Source of the DNA: HXMU1420-13 sp965228545
GTDB lineage: Bacteria > Bacteroidota > Rhodothermia > Balneolales > Balneolaceae
Assembly: GCA_965228545.1 (NCBI GenBank)
Contig: OZ245822.1
Coordinates: 2,852,001-2,916,000, forward strand
Length of the DNA stretch: 64,000 nucleotides
Direction of reading: 5' to 3'
The notes under the pieces were generated by a model that saw only the letters and a list, made by a program, of their open reading frames with translations, was not told the DNA's origin and did no database searches. The position numbers and the translations under genes were made by a program. Below, piece after piece: positions 44,385-55,372 of the stretch (the first letter of the stretch is position 1; every line of letters starts with the position of its first letter).

Positions 44385-45263
44385 ATGAATACCCTTTCGA
44401 TTTCAAATATTTCAATAACTTATGCCAATGGCGTTACCGCACTGAGCAACGTTTCGTTGGAGCTTGGCAACGGGCTATTCGGCCTTCTTGGTCCCAACGG
44501 TGCCGGAAAATCTACCTTGATGCGCACCCTTGCCACTCTTCAAACTCCGGATGCAGGAACCATTCATCTAAATGGAATAAATGTACTGGACCAACCGCTG
44601 GAAATACAAAAACAGCTGGGGTACTTGCCACAGGAATTTGGAGTGTATCCCACCTTAACCGCCAAAACAGTGTTGAATCATTTTGCGTTGCTAAAGGGAA
44701 TCAAACATGCAAAGCAGCGAAAAGAGCGCGTGCACTATTTGTTGGAGCAAACGAATTTGTATGCGCATCGAAACAAAAAAGTGGGCGGATTTTCGGGTGG
44801 GATGAAACGCCGTTTGGGCATCGCGCAGGCGTTGCTTACCAATCCTTCGCTCATCATTGTGGATGAGCCCACGGCCGGATTGGATCCCACCGAGCGAAAT
44901 CGATTTCACAATTTGTTGAGTGCGTTAGGCGAAGAGGCGATCGTGATATTTTCGACGCATTTGGTGGACGATGTGAAAGAGTTGTGCACCAACATGGCCA
45001 TTTTGAACGAAGGGATTGTGCTTTGGAGTGGTAAGCCTGAGGTTGCCATCGAGGAAATAGGCGGACGAATTTATGGAAAACACATCCATCGCGACGACCT
45101 GCCTTTTTATAGATCTAATTTTGAAGTGATTGCCGAGCTTTTGTTTCGTGGAAAGCCTCAAATCATCGTGCATGCTCATACTCATCCGGGACATGATTTC
45201 GAACCGTTAGAGCCCAATCTTCAGCATGTGTATTTCTCAAAAATCCATGCCCACCAAGCCTAA
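44385..45263 (+). CDS. ABC transporter ATP-binding protein
   Basis: 292 residues. Walker A GPNGAGKST, Q-loop LGYLPQEFG, signature FSGGMKRRLGIAQAL, Walker B LIIVDEPTAGLDP, H-loop FSTHLVDDV. Upstream in-frame extension from 43992 runs antisense over the kinase gene and has no plausible domain, so I start at ATG 44385. Partners the fused permease/peptidase 17 bases on. Confidence 0.95.
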   Translation: MNTLSISNISITYANGVTALSNVSLELGNGLFGLLGPNGAGKSTLMRTLATLQTPDAGTIHLNGINVLDQPLEIQKQLGYLPQEFGVYPTLTAKTVLNHFALLKGIKHAKQRKERVHYLLEQTNLYAHRNKKVGGFSGGMKRRLGIAQALLTNPSLIIVDEPTAGLDPTERNRFHNLLSALGEEAIVIFSTHLVDDVKELCTNMAILNEGIVLWSGKPEVAIEEIGGRIYGKHIHRDDLPFYRSNFEVIAELLFRGKPQIIVHAHTHPGHDFEPLEPNLQHVYFSKIHAHQA

Positions 45264-45280
45264 TTCTTCACTTTCTTTCT

Positions 45281-48200
45281 ATGACTAAAGCATTCATCCT
45301 TTTCGAAATTCAGTATCGGGCAAAGCGCATCGATACCTATGTGTACTTTTTTGTGCTGTTTCTTTTTTCGGTCATCAGCATCGATTTTATTTTCCAAGGG
45401 CAACTTCAAGCCATTCCCGTGCATTCGCCCAGCTTAATCGCCCGAACGATGGGCATCATTTCGGCGCTATTTCTACTCGTCGTATCGATGATTGCAGGCA
45501 CCCCAATTCTTCGTGATTTTAAACACGAAGTGCATCAACTATTATTCAGCTTTCCGATCAAAAAATCGCACTATGTGTTGGGTCGATTCATCGGCTCTTT
45601 GATAGTGGTTATTGCGGTTTTTCTTGCCGTCCCTCTCGGCTTGATGATTTCACCGTTTCTTCCATGGAACGAATTAGATGCCGAGTACACCGTCGATCTT
45701 TGGTCTTACATTCAGCCATTTTTAGGACTCACCATTCCTACTCTATTTTTTAGTAGCGCACTGTTTTTCGTAACAGGATTGCTTACCCGAAAACTGCTTC
45801 TGGTGTACGTTCAGGGTTTTTTCTTTATGCTGATTTATTTGTTTGCCCTAAATCTGGCTTCGGGCAGCGACTCACTTTTCCTAACCAGTTTGATCGAGCC
45901 GTTTACCTTTCAAACCATTCGTATTGCAACAGCTACATGGAGTGTCGATGAGGTAGCCACTCAAATTGTACCGCTTGAAGGCGTGCTGCTTGCAAATCGA
46001 TTGCTGTGGGTATGCATTGGGTTGGTGGTGCTGCTGTTTGGCTATGTTCGGTTTTCGATGGGGATGCCAACCATACGTAAAAGAAAAAATACGCCGAGCG
46101 AAGAGGCAGAAAAATCAACAAAGCTAGTGGCATTGAATCCAAAAAACACTCCGGTTAAAGTGTCATTTTCCTGGATGCATCAATTGGTGCATCACACTGC
46201 GTTCAATCTTCGGTTAATTGTTTCCGACATCGCGTTTTGGGCCATTTTGGTGTGTGCTGTTGGCGTATTGGTGATCAATGGATTCAGCTTGGGCACTCCA
46301 TTCGGTATCGACAGTTTGCCCACCACGTATTTGATCATCGGCGAGTTGGTAGAGCTCACCTTTTTCTTTTTTCTGGGGATCACCTTGTTCTACTCCGGCG
46401 AGCTGATGTGGAGAGAGCGAGATGTGGACGTCCACTCGTTTTTGGATGCTTATCCCACGCAGCCGTGGGTAGTCATTGCCGGAAAGTATTTGGGCCTACT
46501 CTCGTTGTTCGTTATTCTCTTTGCGTTGATGATTGCCACAGGCATCACCTATCAAGCGGTAAACGGCTATTTCGATTTTGAAATCGGATTGTACCTCAGC
46601 GCTTTTTATCTCGAGATTTTTCCTTACTTAGTGCTAATCAGCTTGGTGTGTTTTATCTCGCAAGTGTTGGTTCATCATAAGTATTTGGCGCATATCGTAA
46701 CTCTGTTTTTTTTGATGGTACCTACCGCCGGTTTTATGGTACTGGGCATTTCTCACGATCTCCTCTTTTTTGGAGGATCTACTTTGCCCACCTACTCAGA
46801 CATGAATGGATTTTCGTACCAGATACAATCCTACTTGTGGACAAAAGCGTATTGGATTCTACTTTTTTTGATGTGTTTAACCATTGCTGTGCCATTGGTT
46901 GGGAGAGGATCCGAAACGAGTTTAAAGCAACGATTAAAAATCTATAAAACTCGGTTTTCAAAAAGCTTGAGACGAACTACTCTGGTTCTTTTGGTAATCA
47001 CTAGTTCTATTGGGGGATTCATCTTTTATCAAACCAATATCAAGCACACGTATTACAGCAGTTCCAATGAACTTAAATTACGCGCCGAGTACGAACGGAG
47101 CTTCAGTTATCTGAAAGAGCTTCCTCAGCCCGAAATGCATGCGGTGTTCATCGAATTGGATGTATTTTCCTCAGATTTGAGATATGCAATGCGTGGGAAG
47201 CTGGGTCTGGTGAATCGCACTTCACAAACTATCGAAACCTTGTACCTGCAAAAGCTACCCACCGAACTGGCTTCGCTTCATTTTCCCAAGCAAGCAACGG
47301 TTGCATCGATGGATTCAGCATCAGATAAATTTGGGGTGTATAAGCTCGAGCTAACCAGCGAAATGGCGCCGGGAGATAGTCTTGAAATTTTATTCGAGCA
47401 GCAGTTTCGAACCCAAAAAATGGGTGCCGATTTCAACAAGCATTTAGTTCGCAACGGAACACTCATCGACGATTACCATGTGCCGTCTTTAGGATACTTG
47501 TCCGACATCGAGATCGAAGATCCCAAGCTTAGAGCAGAGTTCGGTTTGTCGGTCAACTTAGAAGAAAGTACTCGGGTAGATTCGGCAGCGCTTCGAATTG
47601 GGAAAGCCAACGGAAACGGGGAATACATTCATTTAGAATTGCTGATCAGCACCGATTATAATCAAACTGCAGTTGCTCCGGGAAATTTGGTGAGCAGTTG
47701 GGAAGAGTCGGATCGGGCATATTTTCACTACAAAACAGAAGAGCCCATTTCGAATATGTTTAGCGTGGCAATAGCTGATTACGAAGTGATGCGCTCGGAA
47801 ATAAAATTAAGAGAATCGTCCGATCCCGTTAACCTAGAAATTTACCATCATCAGGGGCATGGCTATAATAACGCAAACATGATGGAGGGAATGAAACAAG
47901 CTTTGGAATACCTATCCACAAATATTTCGCCCTATCAGTTTGATCACCTTAAAATTGTGGAAGTGCCTATTTATCACGGAAGAGCGCAATCGATTCCGGG
48001 GATGATTACTGTAGCCGAAAACATGGGTTTCACCTTCGATACGATGGCTGACGGCGCACTCGATATTCCGTTTTACATTACTGCCCATGAAGTGGCGCAT
48101 CAATGGTGGGGCGATCAACTGAATGCCGCCGATGTTCCCGGACAGTTGATGATTGCAGAAACATTGGCGCAATATTCGGCACTGATGGTGTTCAGGAAAC

Positions 48201-48886
48201 GGTATGGAGAAGAAAGGACTAACGAACTTCTGAAGTGGAATATGAGGCAATATTTCAAAAAGCGTGGAGGAAAGGATGAAAATGAGTCTGCGCTTACCTC
48301 GGTGAAATCAGGCGAGGATTATATCTACTATCAAAAAGGGTTGATAGTAATGAATGCCTTGGTGCATTGGGCTTCGGAAGAGAAGATAAACCAGGCTTTG
48401 GCAGACTTTGTTGCTAATTGGAATTCCAGAACGGGTGAAAAACATCTAAAATCAGAGCGATATCCAACCACCGATGACCTAATGGGTTATATCTACTCGG
48501 TTTCGCCGCTGGAACAAGTTGAGCAGATCAGAGCCTTATTCGAAGAAGTGATCATTTACAATAACTCGATGGTTGAAGTAAATGCCAACCAGAATGCGTC
48601 TGCAAAGTATGAGCTTGAAGTAAACATTGAGTTCGAAAAAATCGATGCTTCCGAAAGGAGTAACGAAAAACTACTCCCATTTGATGAAAAGGTGCAGCTA
48701 GGATTTTATTCGAAGAATGAACAAGGAGAAAACATACTCATCAAACTAATGGAAATTCAACCTGAGAATGGGGGCAATGCTTTCACCTTCAAGTTTGTCC
48801 AACAACCTGAGCTCGTGATCATCGATCCAAATATGCTGCTGCTAGACAAAGATATAAGTGATAATTGGGCAGAAGTTCAGTGGTAG
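45281..48886 (+). CDS. ABC-2 permease fused to an M1 aminopeptidase domain
   Basis: 1201 residues. Residues 1-575 hold roughly 12 membrane helices of ABC-2 permease type (two similar halves). A soluble part follows and carries the gluzincin site HEVAHQWWGDQL (His936, Glu937, His940) with Glu960 (AETLAQY) as third ligand, one residue further than the classical M1 spacing. The GAMEN region is altered (PGMITVAEN). Known in Bacteroidota as a fused export/peptidase protein; substrate unknown. Operon with the ABC ATPase; divergent LytTR system is the probable regulator. Confidence 0.9.
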   Translation: MTKAFILFEIQYRAKRIDTYVYFFVLFLFSVISIDFIFQGQLQAIPVHSPSLIARTMGIISALFLLVVSMIAGTPILRDFKHEVHQLLFSFPIKKSHYVLGRFIGSLIVVIAVFLAVPLGLMISPFLPWNELDAEYTVDLWSYIQPFLGLTIPTLFFSSALFFVTGLLTRKLLLVYVQGFFFMLIYLFALNLASGSDSLFLTSLIEPFTFQTIRIATATWSVDEVATQIVPLEGVLLANRLLWVCIGLVVLLFGYVRFSMGMPTIRKRKNTPSEEAEKSTKLVALNPKNTPVKVSFSWMHQLVHHTAFNLRLIVSDIAFWAILVCAVGVLVINGFSLGTPFGIDSLPTTYLIIGELVELTFFFFLGITLFYSGELMWRERDVDVHSFLDAYPTQPWVVIAGKYLGLLSLFVILFALMIATGITYQAVNGYFDFEIGLYLSAFYLEIFPYLVLISLVCFISQVLVHHKYLAHIVTLFFLMVPTAGFMVLGISHDLLFFGGSTLPTYSDMNGFSYQIQSYLWTKAYWILLFLMCLTIAVPLVGRGSETSLKQRLKIYKTRFSKSLRRTTLVLLVITSSIGGFIFYQTNIKHTYYSSSNELKLRAEYERSFSYLKELPQPEMHAVFIELDVFSSDLRYAMRGKLGLVNRTSQTIETLYLQKLPTELASLHFPKQATVASMDSASDKFGVYKLELTSEMAPGDSLEILFEQQFRTQKMGADFNKHLVRNGTLIDDYHVPSLGYLSDIEIEDPKLRAEFGLSVNLEESTRVDSAALRIGKANGNGEYIHLELLISTDYNQTAVAPGNLVSSWEESDRAYFHYKTEEPISNMFSVAIADYEVMRSEIKLRESSDPVNLEIYHHQGHGYNNANMMEGMKQALEYLSTNISPYQFDHLKIVEVPIYHGRAQSIPGMITVAENMGFTFDTMADGALDIPFYITAHEVAHQWWGDQLNAADVPGQLMIAETLAQYSALMVFRKRYGEERTNELLKWNMRQYFKKRGGKDENESALTSVKSGEDYIYYQKGLIVMNALVHWASEEKINQALADFVANWNSRTGEKHLKSERYPTTDDLMGYIYSVSPLEQVEQIRALFEEVIIYNNSMVEVNANQNASAKYELEVNIEFEKIDASERSNEKLLPFDEKVQLGFYSKNEQGENILIKLMEIQPENGGNAFTFKFVQQPELVIIDPNMLLLDKDISDNWAEVQW

Positions 48887-49395
48887 CGTTTTATAAATAG
48901 ATAACCTTGTGCAAGTACTATCATTTAGTGCAGTTAAGTAGCTGTAAGATATTAGGAAAGAGTTCGGCCTATTTCCGAATCTCTGGTTTGGTTCATTTTT
49001 ACGAAGTAGCCGGACTAAAGTCCCTGCTTGGTTATGACTAAGCTAGAAAGGTAGCGTGAAGCCGATAATTCGTGATATTAAGAATTTAAATAACCAGACC
49101 TGGCTTCCTTAATATGTCATCCAGACGGAGGAACTTGCGACGACAGAAGGATCCGCAAAATACATTTTTATCTCGAATCATAGTTGTGAAGACTCATCGC
49201 TGCGCCCACCTGAGCTAAAGCTTCGGTCGGCTTGCTCAGAGTGACTTGGTTAAAAAATATAATCGCGAACAAAGGCATTATCTATATTTCTCCTTCACAT
49301 CCATTCACACGAACCGGCAAAAGTTTTTTTGAAAAAAGATAGGCTGAGGGTGTATCTCGCCGATAAAAAAAAAGCACATTTTCCTAATTTCTAAT
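48887..49395. other. 509-base intergenic region
   Basis: No supportable gene. It contains a diverged REP-like element (49116-49245) and otherwise low-complexity AT-rich sequence. A short stem around 48960-49110 is too imperfect to name. It separates the ABC/M1 gene from the broken amidohydrolase. Confidence 0.5.
49116..49245. repeat. Diverged REP-like element
   Basis: GTCATCCAGACGGAGGA at the left and CTCAGAGTGAC at the right echo the ends of 26940-27043 and 30434-30522; the centre is different. Confidence 0.5.
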
Positions 49396-51140
49396 TTATA
49401 AATCCTCAAAAACTAACTTTCCATCCACAATAGTGCCAAGAACTCGTCCATTCCATAGCGAATCCGGGTTATGTTGGCCCAGGTTTAGTACATCAATGTT
49501 TAAAATGGTAAGATCAGCACGTTTTCCCACTTCAATAGTGCCGAGTACTTCTTCCTGAAATGCGGCATAAGCCGACCAACTTGTATACGCCCGCAGTGCT
49601 TCTTCGGGGGTAAGGGCTTGCTCGGGATACCAACCACCTTCGGGTTGGCGATTTTTGTTTTTTCGGGTGATGGCAGCATAAAATCCATAAAAGAAATTGT
49701 GATCGCTGCCGGTTAAATCAGAATTAAAGGTAAGTGGAACTCCATATTCGCGAAAAGTTCGCCACGCATAGGCGCCTTTTATGCGTTCACTTCCAACTCG
49801 GTCTTCAGCCCAACCCATATCTTCGGCCATGTGCGGTGGTTCCATTGAAGCAATGAGCTCCAAATCAGCAAACCGCGGGAAATCATCAGGATGAACAACC
49901 TGAGCGTGTTCTATGCGATGACGATTTGCATTAACTTCCGGGTTTGCATCAAAAATACGTTCGTAAAAATTCAACATATCCCGATTTCCGGCATCACCGA
50001 TGGCATGAATCCCTACTTGAAAACCGGCGTGCATCATTTCTTCAACAAGTGCTTCGTTGAAGCCATAATCTTCGCCACTTACTCCGCGGTGTCCTGGTTT
50101 GTCGGAGTAATCTTCTATCAGTTTTGCCCCACGGATACCCAAGGAACCATCATAATACGCTTTTACCGCTCTTACGGTGAGCATTTCTCCGGCTGCTGTC
50201 TCAGGACCTTTTTGCATCCACTCATTAAGTAACTCTTCGTCGGGGCTTGCAACATGGCATAAACCCGAACGGGTGCGGTGCTTTCATCCTCATGATACTG
50301 ATAAGCTGCTAAATATTCGGCATTCGTTCCGGCATCATGAAAAGCCGTGTAGCCCGATTCTGCCATCACTTTCATGCCATGCAGCACGATGTTGCGATAA
50401 TCTATTTCGGTTTTTGGTGGAAGGGATTCTTCAATCAGTTCAGCAGCGTTGTTGGTGAAAATTCCAAGTAGTTCGCCGTCTTCATTTTTCAGGATGTCGC
50501 CACCAACCGGTACGGGCGTTTGTGCGGTAATTCCAGCACGCTTCATCGCTTCATGATTGGCTACCGAAGTGAAACCATGCGTTCCAATGATGAAAACCGG
50601 TCGGTCCGGGAAAGCTTCCGAAAGCATATCTGCAGTGGGAAGTTTTTCGGTGGCCATACTTCCCTCATCGTATCCAAAACCGAGAATCCAATCATCCGCC
50701 ACCGTTGATTCTTCTTGATGATCCACGAGATATTGCACAATCGATTCGGCATCACTTAACCCTGTTAACTCAATTTTTCCTAAATCCTCGCCAAAGTAAA
50801 ATGGATGCGCGTGGCTATCAACAAGTCCAGGAATTACGGTTCCGCCCTTTGCATCGAGTAGCATAGTTGATTCATTTTGATAAGAGAGTGCGGTTTCCTC
50901 ATCACCAACAAAAATAATGTGTTCATCTTCAATTACGACAGCCGAGGCATCGGGAATCCATCGGCCATTATTGAACGGCGCCTCTGGATGAGGGCTGCCA
51001 TCAAGTCCGGGATCCGACCAACTTAGGGTATATACCTTTGCGTTGGTGATGATGGTTCGATTTGGGTCATTTGTTGAACATGCATTTAGCAGGAAAGCGC
51101 TTAGTAGGAATATCAACGCGGTTGAAGAGGAAAATTTCAT
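49396..51140 (-). pseudogene. YtcJ-like amidohydrolase, split by a one-base frameshift
   Basis: Amidohydrolase-3 family lipoprotein (lipobox LLNAC, Cys21) of about 580 residues in two frames. The N-terminal part (50172-51140) has GLVDSHAHPFYFGE; the C-terminal part (49396-50217) has GFQVGIHAIGDAGNR, RIEHAQVVHP, FNSDLTGSD and VGKRADLTILN. Reading shifts at the C run read as GGGG on plus strand 50242-50245: adding one base turns the frame into PDEELLNEWMQKGPE, which joins the two halves cleanly. Either a true inactivating deletion or a sequencing or phase-variation event at the homopolymer. Confidence 0.85.
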
Positions 51141-51344
51141 ACTCTAGGAATAAAGCGGGCAAAGGTTAGTTTTGATTGGTTGATGCAAAGTATCGGGGTA
51201 AAGAAGTAGTTAAGCAACCAAGAGAAGGTTAGCGAATGGAAAGTGAATACTTTAATCGGATAACGGCTTTTAACCCATTCGCATACAGAACGTTGCGCCT
51301 TGGATGAATGTTAATCCAGCGTAACATCAACATAAAAATAGGTT

Positions 51345-52343
51345 ATGGAATATAGATTTTTAGGAAAATCAGGGTTAAAAGTATCGGCATTATCTTTTGG
51401 ATCGTGGGTAACATTTGGGGAGCAGGTTGATACCGATCTGGCATACAATCAGATGAAAACAGCATATGATGCCGGAGTTAATTTTTTCGATAATGCAGAA
51501 GCGTACGAAGCGGGTAAATCGGAAGAAATTATGGGAGCTGTAATTCAGAAAGCCGGTTGGAGGCGCTCAGATTTGGTGTTGTCTACAAAGATTTTCTGGG
51601 GTGGAGATGGTCCTAATGATAAAGGGTTGTCGTTTAAGCACATCAAAGAAGGCACCGAAGCAGCGCTGAAAAGAATGCAAACGGAGTATGTTGATCTGAT
51701 ATTTTGCCACCGCCCTGATTTATACACGCCTATAAGTGAAACGGTTTGGGCTATGAACCAAGTGATTAACGAAGGAAAAGCGCTGTATTGGGGAACAAGT
51801 GAGTGGAGCGCTGAACAAATCAGAATTGCTTACGATTTTGCGGTGCAGAATCATCTTCGTCCACCGCTTATGGAACAGCCGGAGTACAACATGTTTAACC
51901 GGCACAAAGTGGAAAAAGAATATCGATTACTTTACCGTGATATCGGGTTGGGAACCACAATTTGGAGTCCGCTGGCTTCGGGGTTACTTACCGGAAAATA
52001 TAATGATGGAGTTCCGGAAGGATCGCGATTGGATCTTGAAAAGTATAGCTGGCTAAAAAAGCGCCTGTTAGAAACGGAAGAAGGTCGGGCAAAGCTGGAA
52101 AAAGTAAAAAAACTGGCACCCATAGCTGAGGATCTTGGAATTTCGATGCCACAATTAGCACTGGCTTGGTGCTTGAATAACAAAGATGTGAGTACCGTAA
52201 TCACCGGTGCTTCAACTGTAGAACAAGTGCAGCAAAACATGAAAACCATGGATGTAATCGATAAAGTAGACGAGGAAGTGATGACAGCGATCGAAGAAAT
52301 TTTACAAAATAAGCCTGCGGATGATCAGGATTGGAGAGGGTAG
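51345..52343 (+). CDS. Aldo/keto reductase of the potassium-channel beta type
   Basis: NADPH-dependent reductase. 332 residues; TIM-barrel motifs GKSGLKVSALSFGSW, FFDNAEAYEAGKSE (catalytic Asp/Tyr), LVLSTKIFWGG (Lys), DLIFCHRPD, YWGTSEWSAEQI, NNKDVSTVITGAST. Same family as voltage-gated K+ channel beta subunits and bacterial homologues; substrate unknown. Confidence 0.93.
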   Translation: MEYRFLGKSGLKVSALSFGSWVTFGEQVDTDLAYNQMKTAYDAGVNFFDNAEAYEAGKSEEIMGAVIQKAGWRRSDLVLSTKIFWGGDGPNDKGLSFKHIKEGTEAALKRMQTEYVDLIFCHRPDLYTPISETVWAMNQVINEGKALYWGTSEWSAEQIRIAYDFAVQNHLRPPLMEQPEYNMFNRHKVEKEYRLLYRDIGLGTTIWSPLASGLLTGKYNDGVPEGSRLDLEKYSWLKKRLLETEEGRAKLEKVKKLAPIAEDLGISMPQLALAWCLNNKDVSTVITGASTVEQVQQNMKTMDVIDKVDEEVMTAIEEILQNKPADDQDWRG

Positions 52344-52401
52344 CCCGGGCTATTAATCTCCACCGTATATAAGTTCTAACCGTAAAAAAAGGGAGTACAT
52401 C

Positions 52402-52836
52402 ATGTTACGTTTTATCACCATAGATTCGCCATACAAACCTAAACAGCGACAAATCCTAAACACTATACTTACCTTGGCAACCGGGGTATTAACGCTAATC
52501 TACCCAGACTTTTTGTACATGTTTGCCGGTGGATATTTGGTTGCTTTGGGGACACTGTTCTTAGCTTTTAAACTGCCTTCGGTGTTGGCCGCCATACCGT
52601 TGGTAAGTGGTGTGCTCATATTTATTTTTCCTGAACTTATACCAATTACTTTTGGAGTGTTTTTGATTCTATTCGGGCTGATATTCTTCTTTTCGTTTTC
52701 GTTAAGTATTTTGGGGGTACTCACCTTCGTAATTGGCTTGTTGATATACTTCAACCCCGACTCAATCGCTTATTTGATTGCGGCTTTCTTGTTGCTGTAT
52801 TCCACCAATAACTTACTTCAGTTGTTTAGGAGCTAA
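52402..52836 (+). CDS. Small membrane protein, DUF308-like
   Basis: 144 residues, nearly all hydrophobic: five or six helices with the repeated pattern IYPDFLYMFAGGYLVALG and IPITFGVFLILFGLIFFF, similar to HdeD/DUF308 repeats. No functional residues visible. 58 bases after the reductase, in the same direction. Confidence 0.7.
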   Translation: MLRFITIDSPYKPKQRQILNTILTLATGVLTLIYPDFLYMFAGGYLVALGTLFLAFKLPSVLAAIPLVSGVLIFIFPELIPITFGVFLILFGLIFFFSFSLSILGVLTFVIGLLIYFNPDSIAYLIAAFLLLYSTNNLLQLFRS

Positions 52837-52956
52837 AAATACTAGGTGGGCTATTACTGCGAAGTTTTACTCGCTAGGTGCTTACAAGACTTGAGTTTGC
52901 GGTTTTAGATATGTTAGAATGTCTTTCAGATATACTACATTCAGCCGATAAGTAAG

Positions 52957-52964
52957 TATCTTTG
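52957..52964 (+). promoter_or_regulatory. Probable -7 element TATCTTTG of the first histidine kinase
   Basis: An exact TATCTTTG sits 30 bases before the TTG start. The upstream -33 TTG is not clear, so this is only moderately supported. Confidence 0.45.
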
Positions 52965-52993
52965 CACAATAATTTCTATGAATCTGGGCGAGG

Positions 52994-55291
52994 TTGTCGC
53001 AAATAAATATCCATACTAATCGATTTCCACCGGCTTTGTCCGGTTTTTTAATTGCACTGCTGATTTTCGGCCTTGGGATAGTTATATCCTACTTTCGATA
53101 TCAAGTGCAAAAACAAACCGAGCAAAGTGAGTTACGCGATGTGATGGAGATAGTTGAACAAAATATCCAACGAACCATTAGCGAAGCGTATAGTGCTGCC
53201 CTATTCTTAGCATTAACAGTTCAGGATGATGGAGCGGTTAAAAACTTTGAGTCATACGCCGAAAATCTGATGAATAATCATGATGCAGTTGATGCACTTC
53301 AGCTCGTCCCGGATGGTGTGATTCAGTATGTATATCCGATAGAAGGCAACGAATCTGTGATCGGCTATAACATCATGGACGATCCGAAAGTGAACAGGGA
53401 AGTGAGAAGAGCTACAGAGTCGAAGACCATTTATTTTGCCGGGCCGATTGAGTTGAAGCAAGGCGGGATGGCTGTAATCGGGCGGTTGCCGGTGTTTATT
53501 GAAGGTGAGATGTGGGGACTATCTGCGGTAATTGTATATCTGAACTCACTCATTGATCAATCAGGAATTAACGAATTTTCAAATAGGTATTATTTCCAGC
53601 TGGCTAAAAGCAATCCTAATACGGGCATCGAAGAGTTCTTTCTTCCGGTTGATGAAACCATTGAATTTGACGATGTGCAATCGGTAGATTTTCCTGAAGG
53701 CGAATGGAAATTATATGCGGCCTATCGAAATAATACAAGTGCTTTATATTCATTTCTATTTATTGGGGGATTTTCTTTATTGGTGTCCATTCTATGCGGC
53801 TATTTATCGTACCAACTGTTTCGCAAGCCTTTTGAACTGGAAGACCTAATCGACGAACAATCGCAGAAATTGCTTGAAAGCCGCGAGCAGTTTAAACAAA
53901 GCTCAGAGCTGTTAACCTCGGTTCTCGAAAGTCCTCAAAATATTACCATTTTCTCGTTAGATCGGGGTTACAATTACATTTCATTCAACAAAAACTATCG
54001 TCGCATTGTACAAGACTCGTATGGGGTTCCTGTAAAAAAAGGGATGAACATATTTGACGTTGTTCCAAAGAAATCACGAGCGTTATTAATGGTGAATTTT
54101 AACCGAGCGTTAAATGGTGAAGCCTTCGAATTTATACAGGAGAATATCGATCCCGATATGCATGTTCAGTACTGGCAGAGTTGGTTTTCGCCAATCAGAG
54201 ACAGGCAAGAGAACATTATTGGGCTTACTGTTTTTTCGATTGATATTACCCAGCGGGTTGAAGCCGAGCAAACTATCGAACGGAACGAACGTAGGCTGCG
54301 AACCCTTATTTCGAACTCTCCATATTGTATCCACGAGCTTGATGTGGAAGGTCGCTTGATATCGATTAACGAGGCGGGTGCCGACATGTTTAAGATGGAT
54401 AACCCCGAAGAGTATATTGGCCGCTATTATTTCTCGTTAATGAAGAATGGCTCTCGCGAAATCTCTGAACATCTTTTTAACAAAACATTACTGGGTGAGT
54501 CTACCGATTTTGAATTCGATGATGGCGAGAATTACTTCGAATCGTTATTTATTCCCCTCCGAAACGACGACGATGTAGTTATCCGGGTGATGGGCATCAC
54601 CCAAGATGTAACCGAACGAAAGCGATCGGAAGCGTTTGTTGAAAACTCGTTGCGCGAAAAAACAACCTTGCTGGCAGAAATTCATCACAGGGTGAAGAAT
54701 AACCTTGCCATAGTTTCTGGCCTGTTAGAATTACAAAAAGGGGAAGTAGATGATGATAGATTGACGGCAATTTTTGATCAGAGCATCAACCGCATTATTA
54801 GCATTGCCATGGTGCATGAGCTAATGTATAACACGCAGGATTTATCGTCGATAAATGTGCATGCTTATTTAGAAAAGCTGGTGCCTGCAATAAGTGCCAC
54901 TATGCAAAATCGCATTCAAAATGTGGACATAGATATTGAGATTGAAGAATATCGATTGAATATCAATCAGGCGATTCCGCTTGGCCTGCTGTTAAACGAA
55001 CTGATTACCAATTCATTTAAATACGCATTTAAAAATCGAGAGAATAACCGCATTAGTATACAGTTGGTTGTTCAAAACGAAATGCTAAATGTAGTATATG
55101 CCGATAATGGTCCGGGTTTTCCGGAGGATATTGATTTTGAGAAACCCAAAAATCTTGGCTTGAACCTAATCCATGCTCAATTACAGCAGTTAGACGCAAG
55201 CTACCAAGCCAATACAAAAAACACCTTCGAGCTTCGGTTTAGCTTTTCGGTGCAGGGCAGGGGCAGCCATTCTAATATAAACTCGAACTAA
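52994..55291 (+). CDS. CHASE-PAS-PAS HisKA_2 sensor histidine kinase
   Basis: 765 residues. TM1 at about 13-34, an extracytoplasmic CHASE domain (QYVYPIEGNESVIGYN, YFAGPIELKQGGMAVIGRLPV), TM2 at about 250-275, two PAS domains (300-545), then HisKA_2 with EIHHRVKNN (His564) and HATPase LLLNELITNSFKYAF. The start is TTG: the N terminus MSQ aligns with MSK of the paralogue downstream, which uses ATG, and no other start is possible before a TGA at 52979. Tandem duplicate of 55373-57316. Confidence 0.9.
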   Translation: MSQINIHTNRFPPALSGFLIALLIFGLGIVISYFRYQVQKQTEQSELRDVMEIVEQNIQRTISEAYSAALFLALTVQDDGAVKNFESYAENLMNNHDAVDALQLVPDGVIQYVYPIEGNESVIGYNIMDDPKVNREVRRATESKTIYFAGPIELKQGGMAVIGRLPVFIEGEMWGLSAVIVYLNSLIDQSGINEFSNRYYFQLAKSNPNTGIEEFFLPVDETIEFDDVQSVDFPEGEWKLYAAYRNNTSALYSFLFIGGFSLLVSILCGYLSYQLFRKPFELEDLIDEQSQKLLESREQFKQSSELLTSVLESPQNITIFSLDRGYNYISFNKNYRRIVQDSYGVPVKKGMNIFDVVPKKSRALLMVNFNRALNGEAFEFIQENIDPDMHVQYWQSWFSPIRDRQENIIGLTVFSIDITQRVEAEQTIERNERRLRTLISNSPYCIHELDVEGRLISINEAGADMFKMDNPEEYIGRYYFSLMKNGSREISEHLFNKTLLGESTDFEFDDGENYFESLFIPLRNDDDVVIRVMGITQDVTERKRSEAFVENSLREKTTLLAEIHHRVKNNLAIVSGLLELQKGEVDDDRLTAIFDQSINRIISIAMVHELMYNTQDLSSINVHAYLEKLVPAISATMQNRIQNVDIDIEIEEYRLNINQAIPLGLLLNELITNSFKYAFKNRENNRISIQLVVQNEMLNVVYADNGPGFPEDIDFEKPKNLGLNLIHAQLQQLDASYQANTKNTFELRFSFSVQGRGSHSNINSN

Positions 55292-55372
55292 GTTATTCGT
55301 GTGGTTTTAACTATTCCTATTATATATTTACCACAGTGATTCTACGTTTATTACTACATCTTACAGGACTTC

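Noticed and set aside
44297..44866. 189-residue plus-strand frame inside the ABC gene
   Set aside because: Out-of-frame shadow; the ABC motifs are in the other frame.
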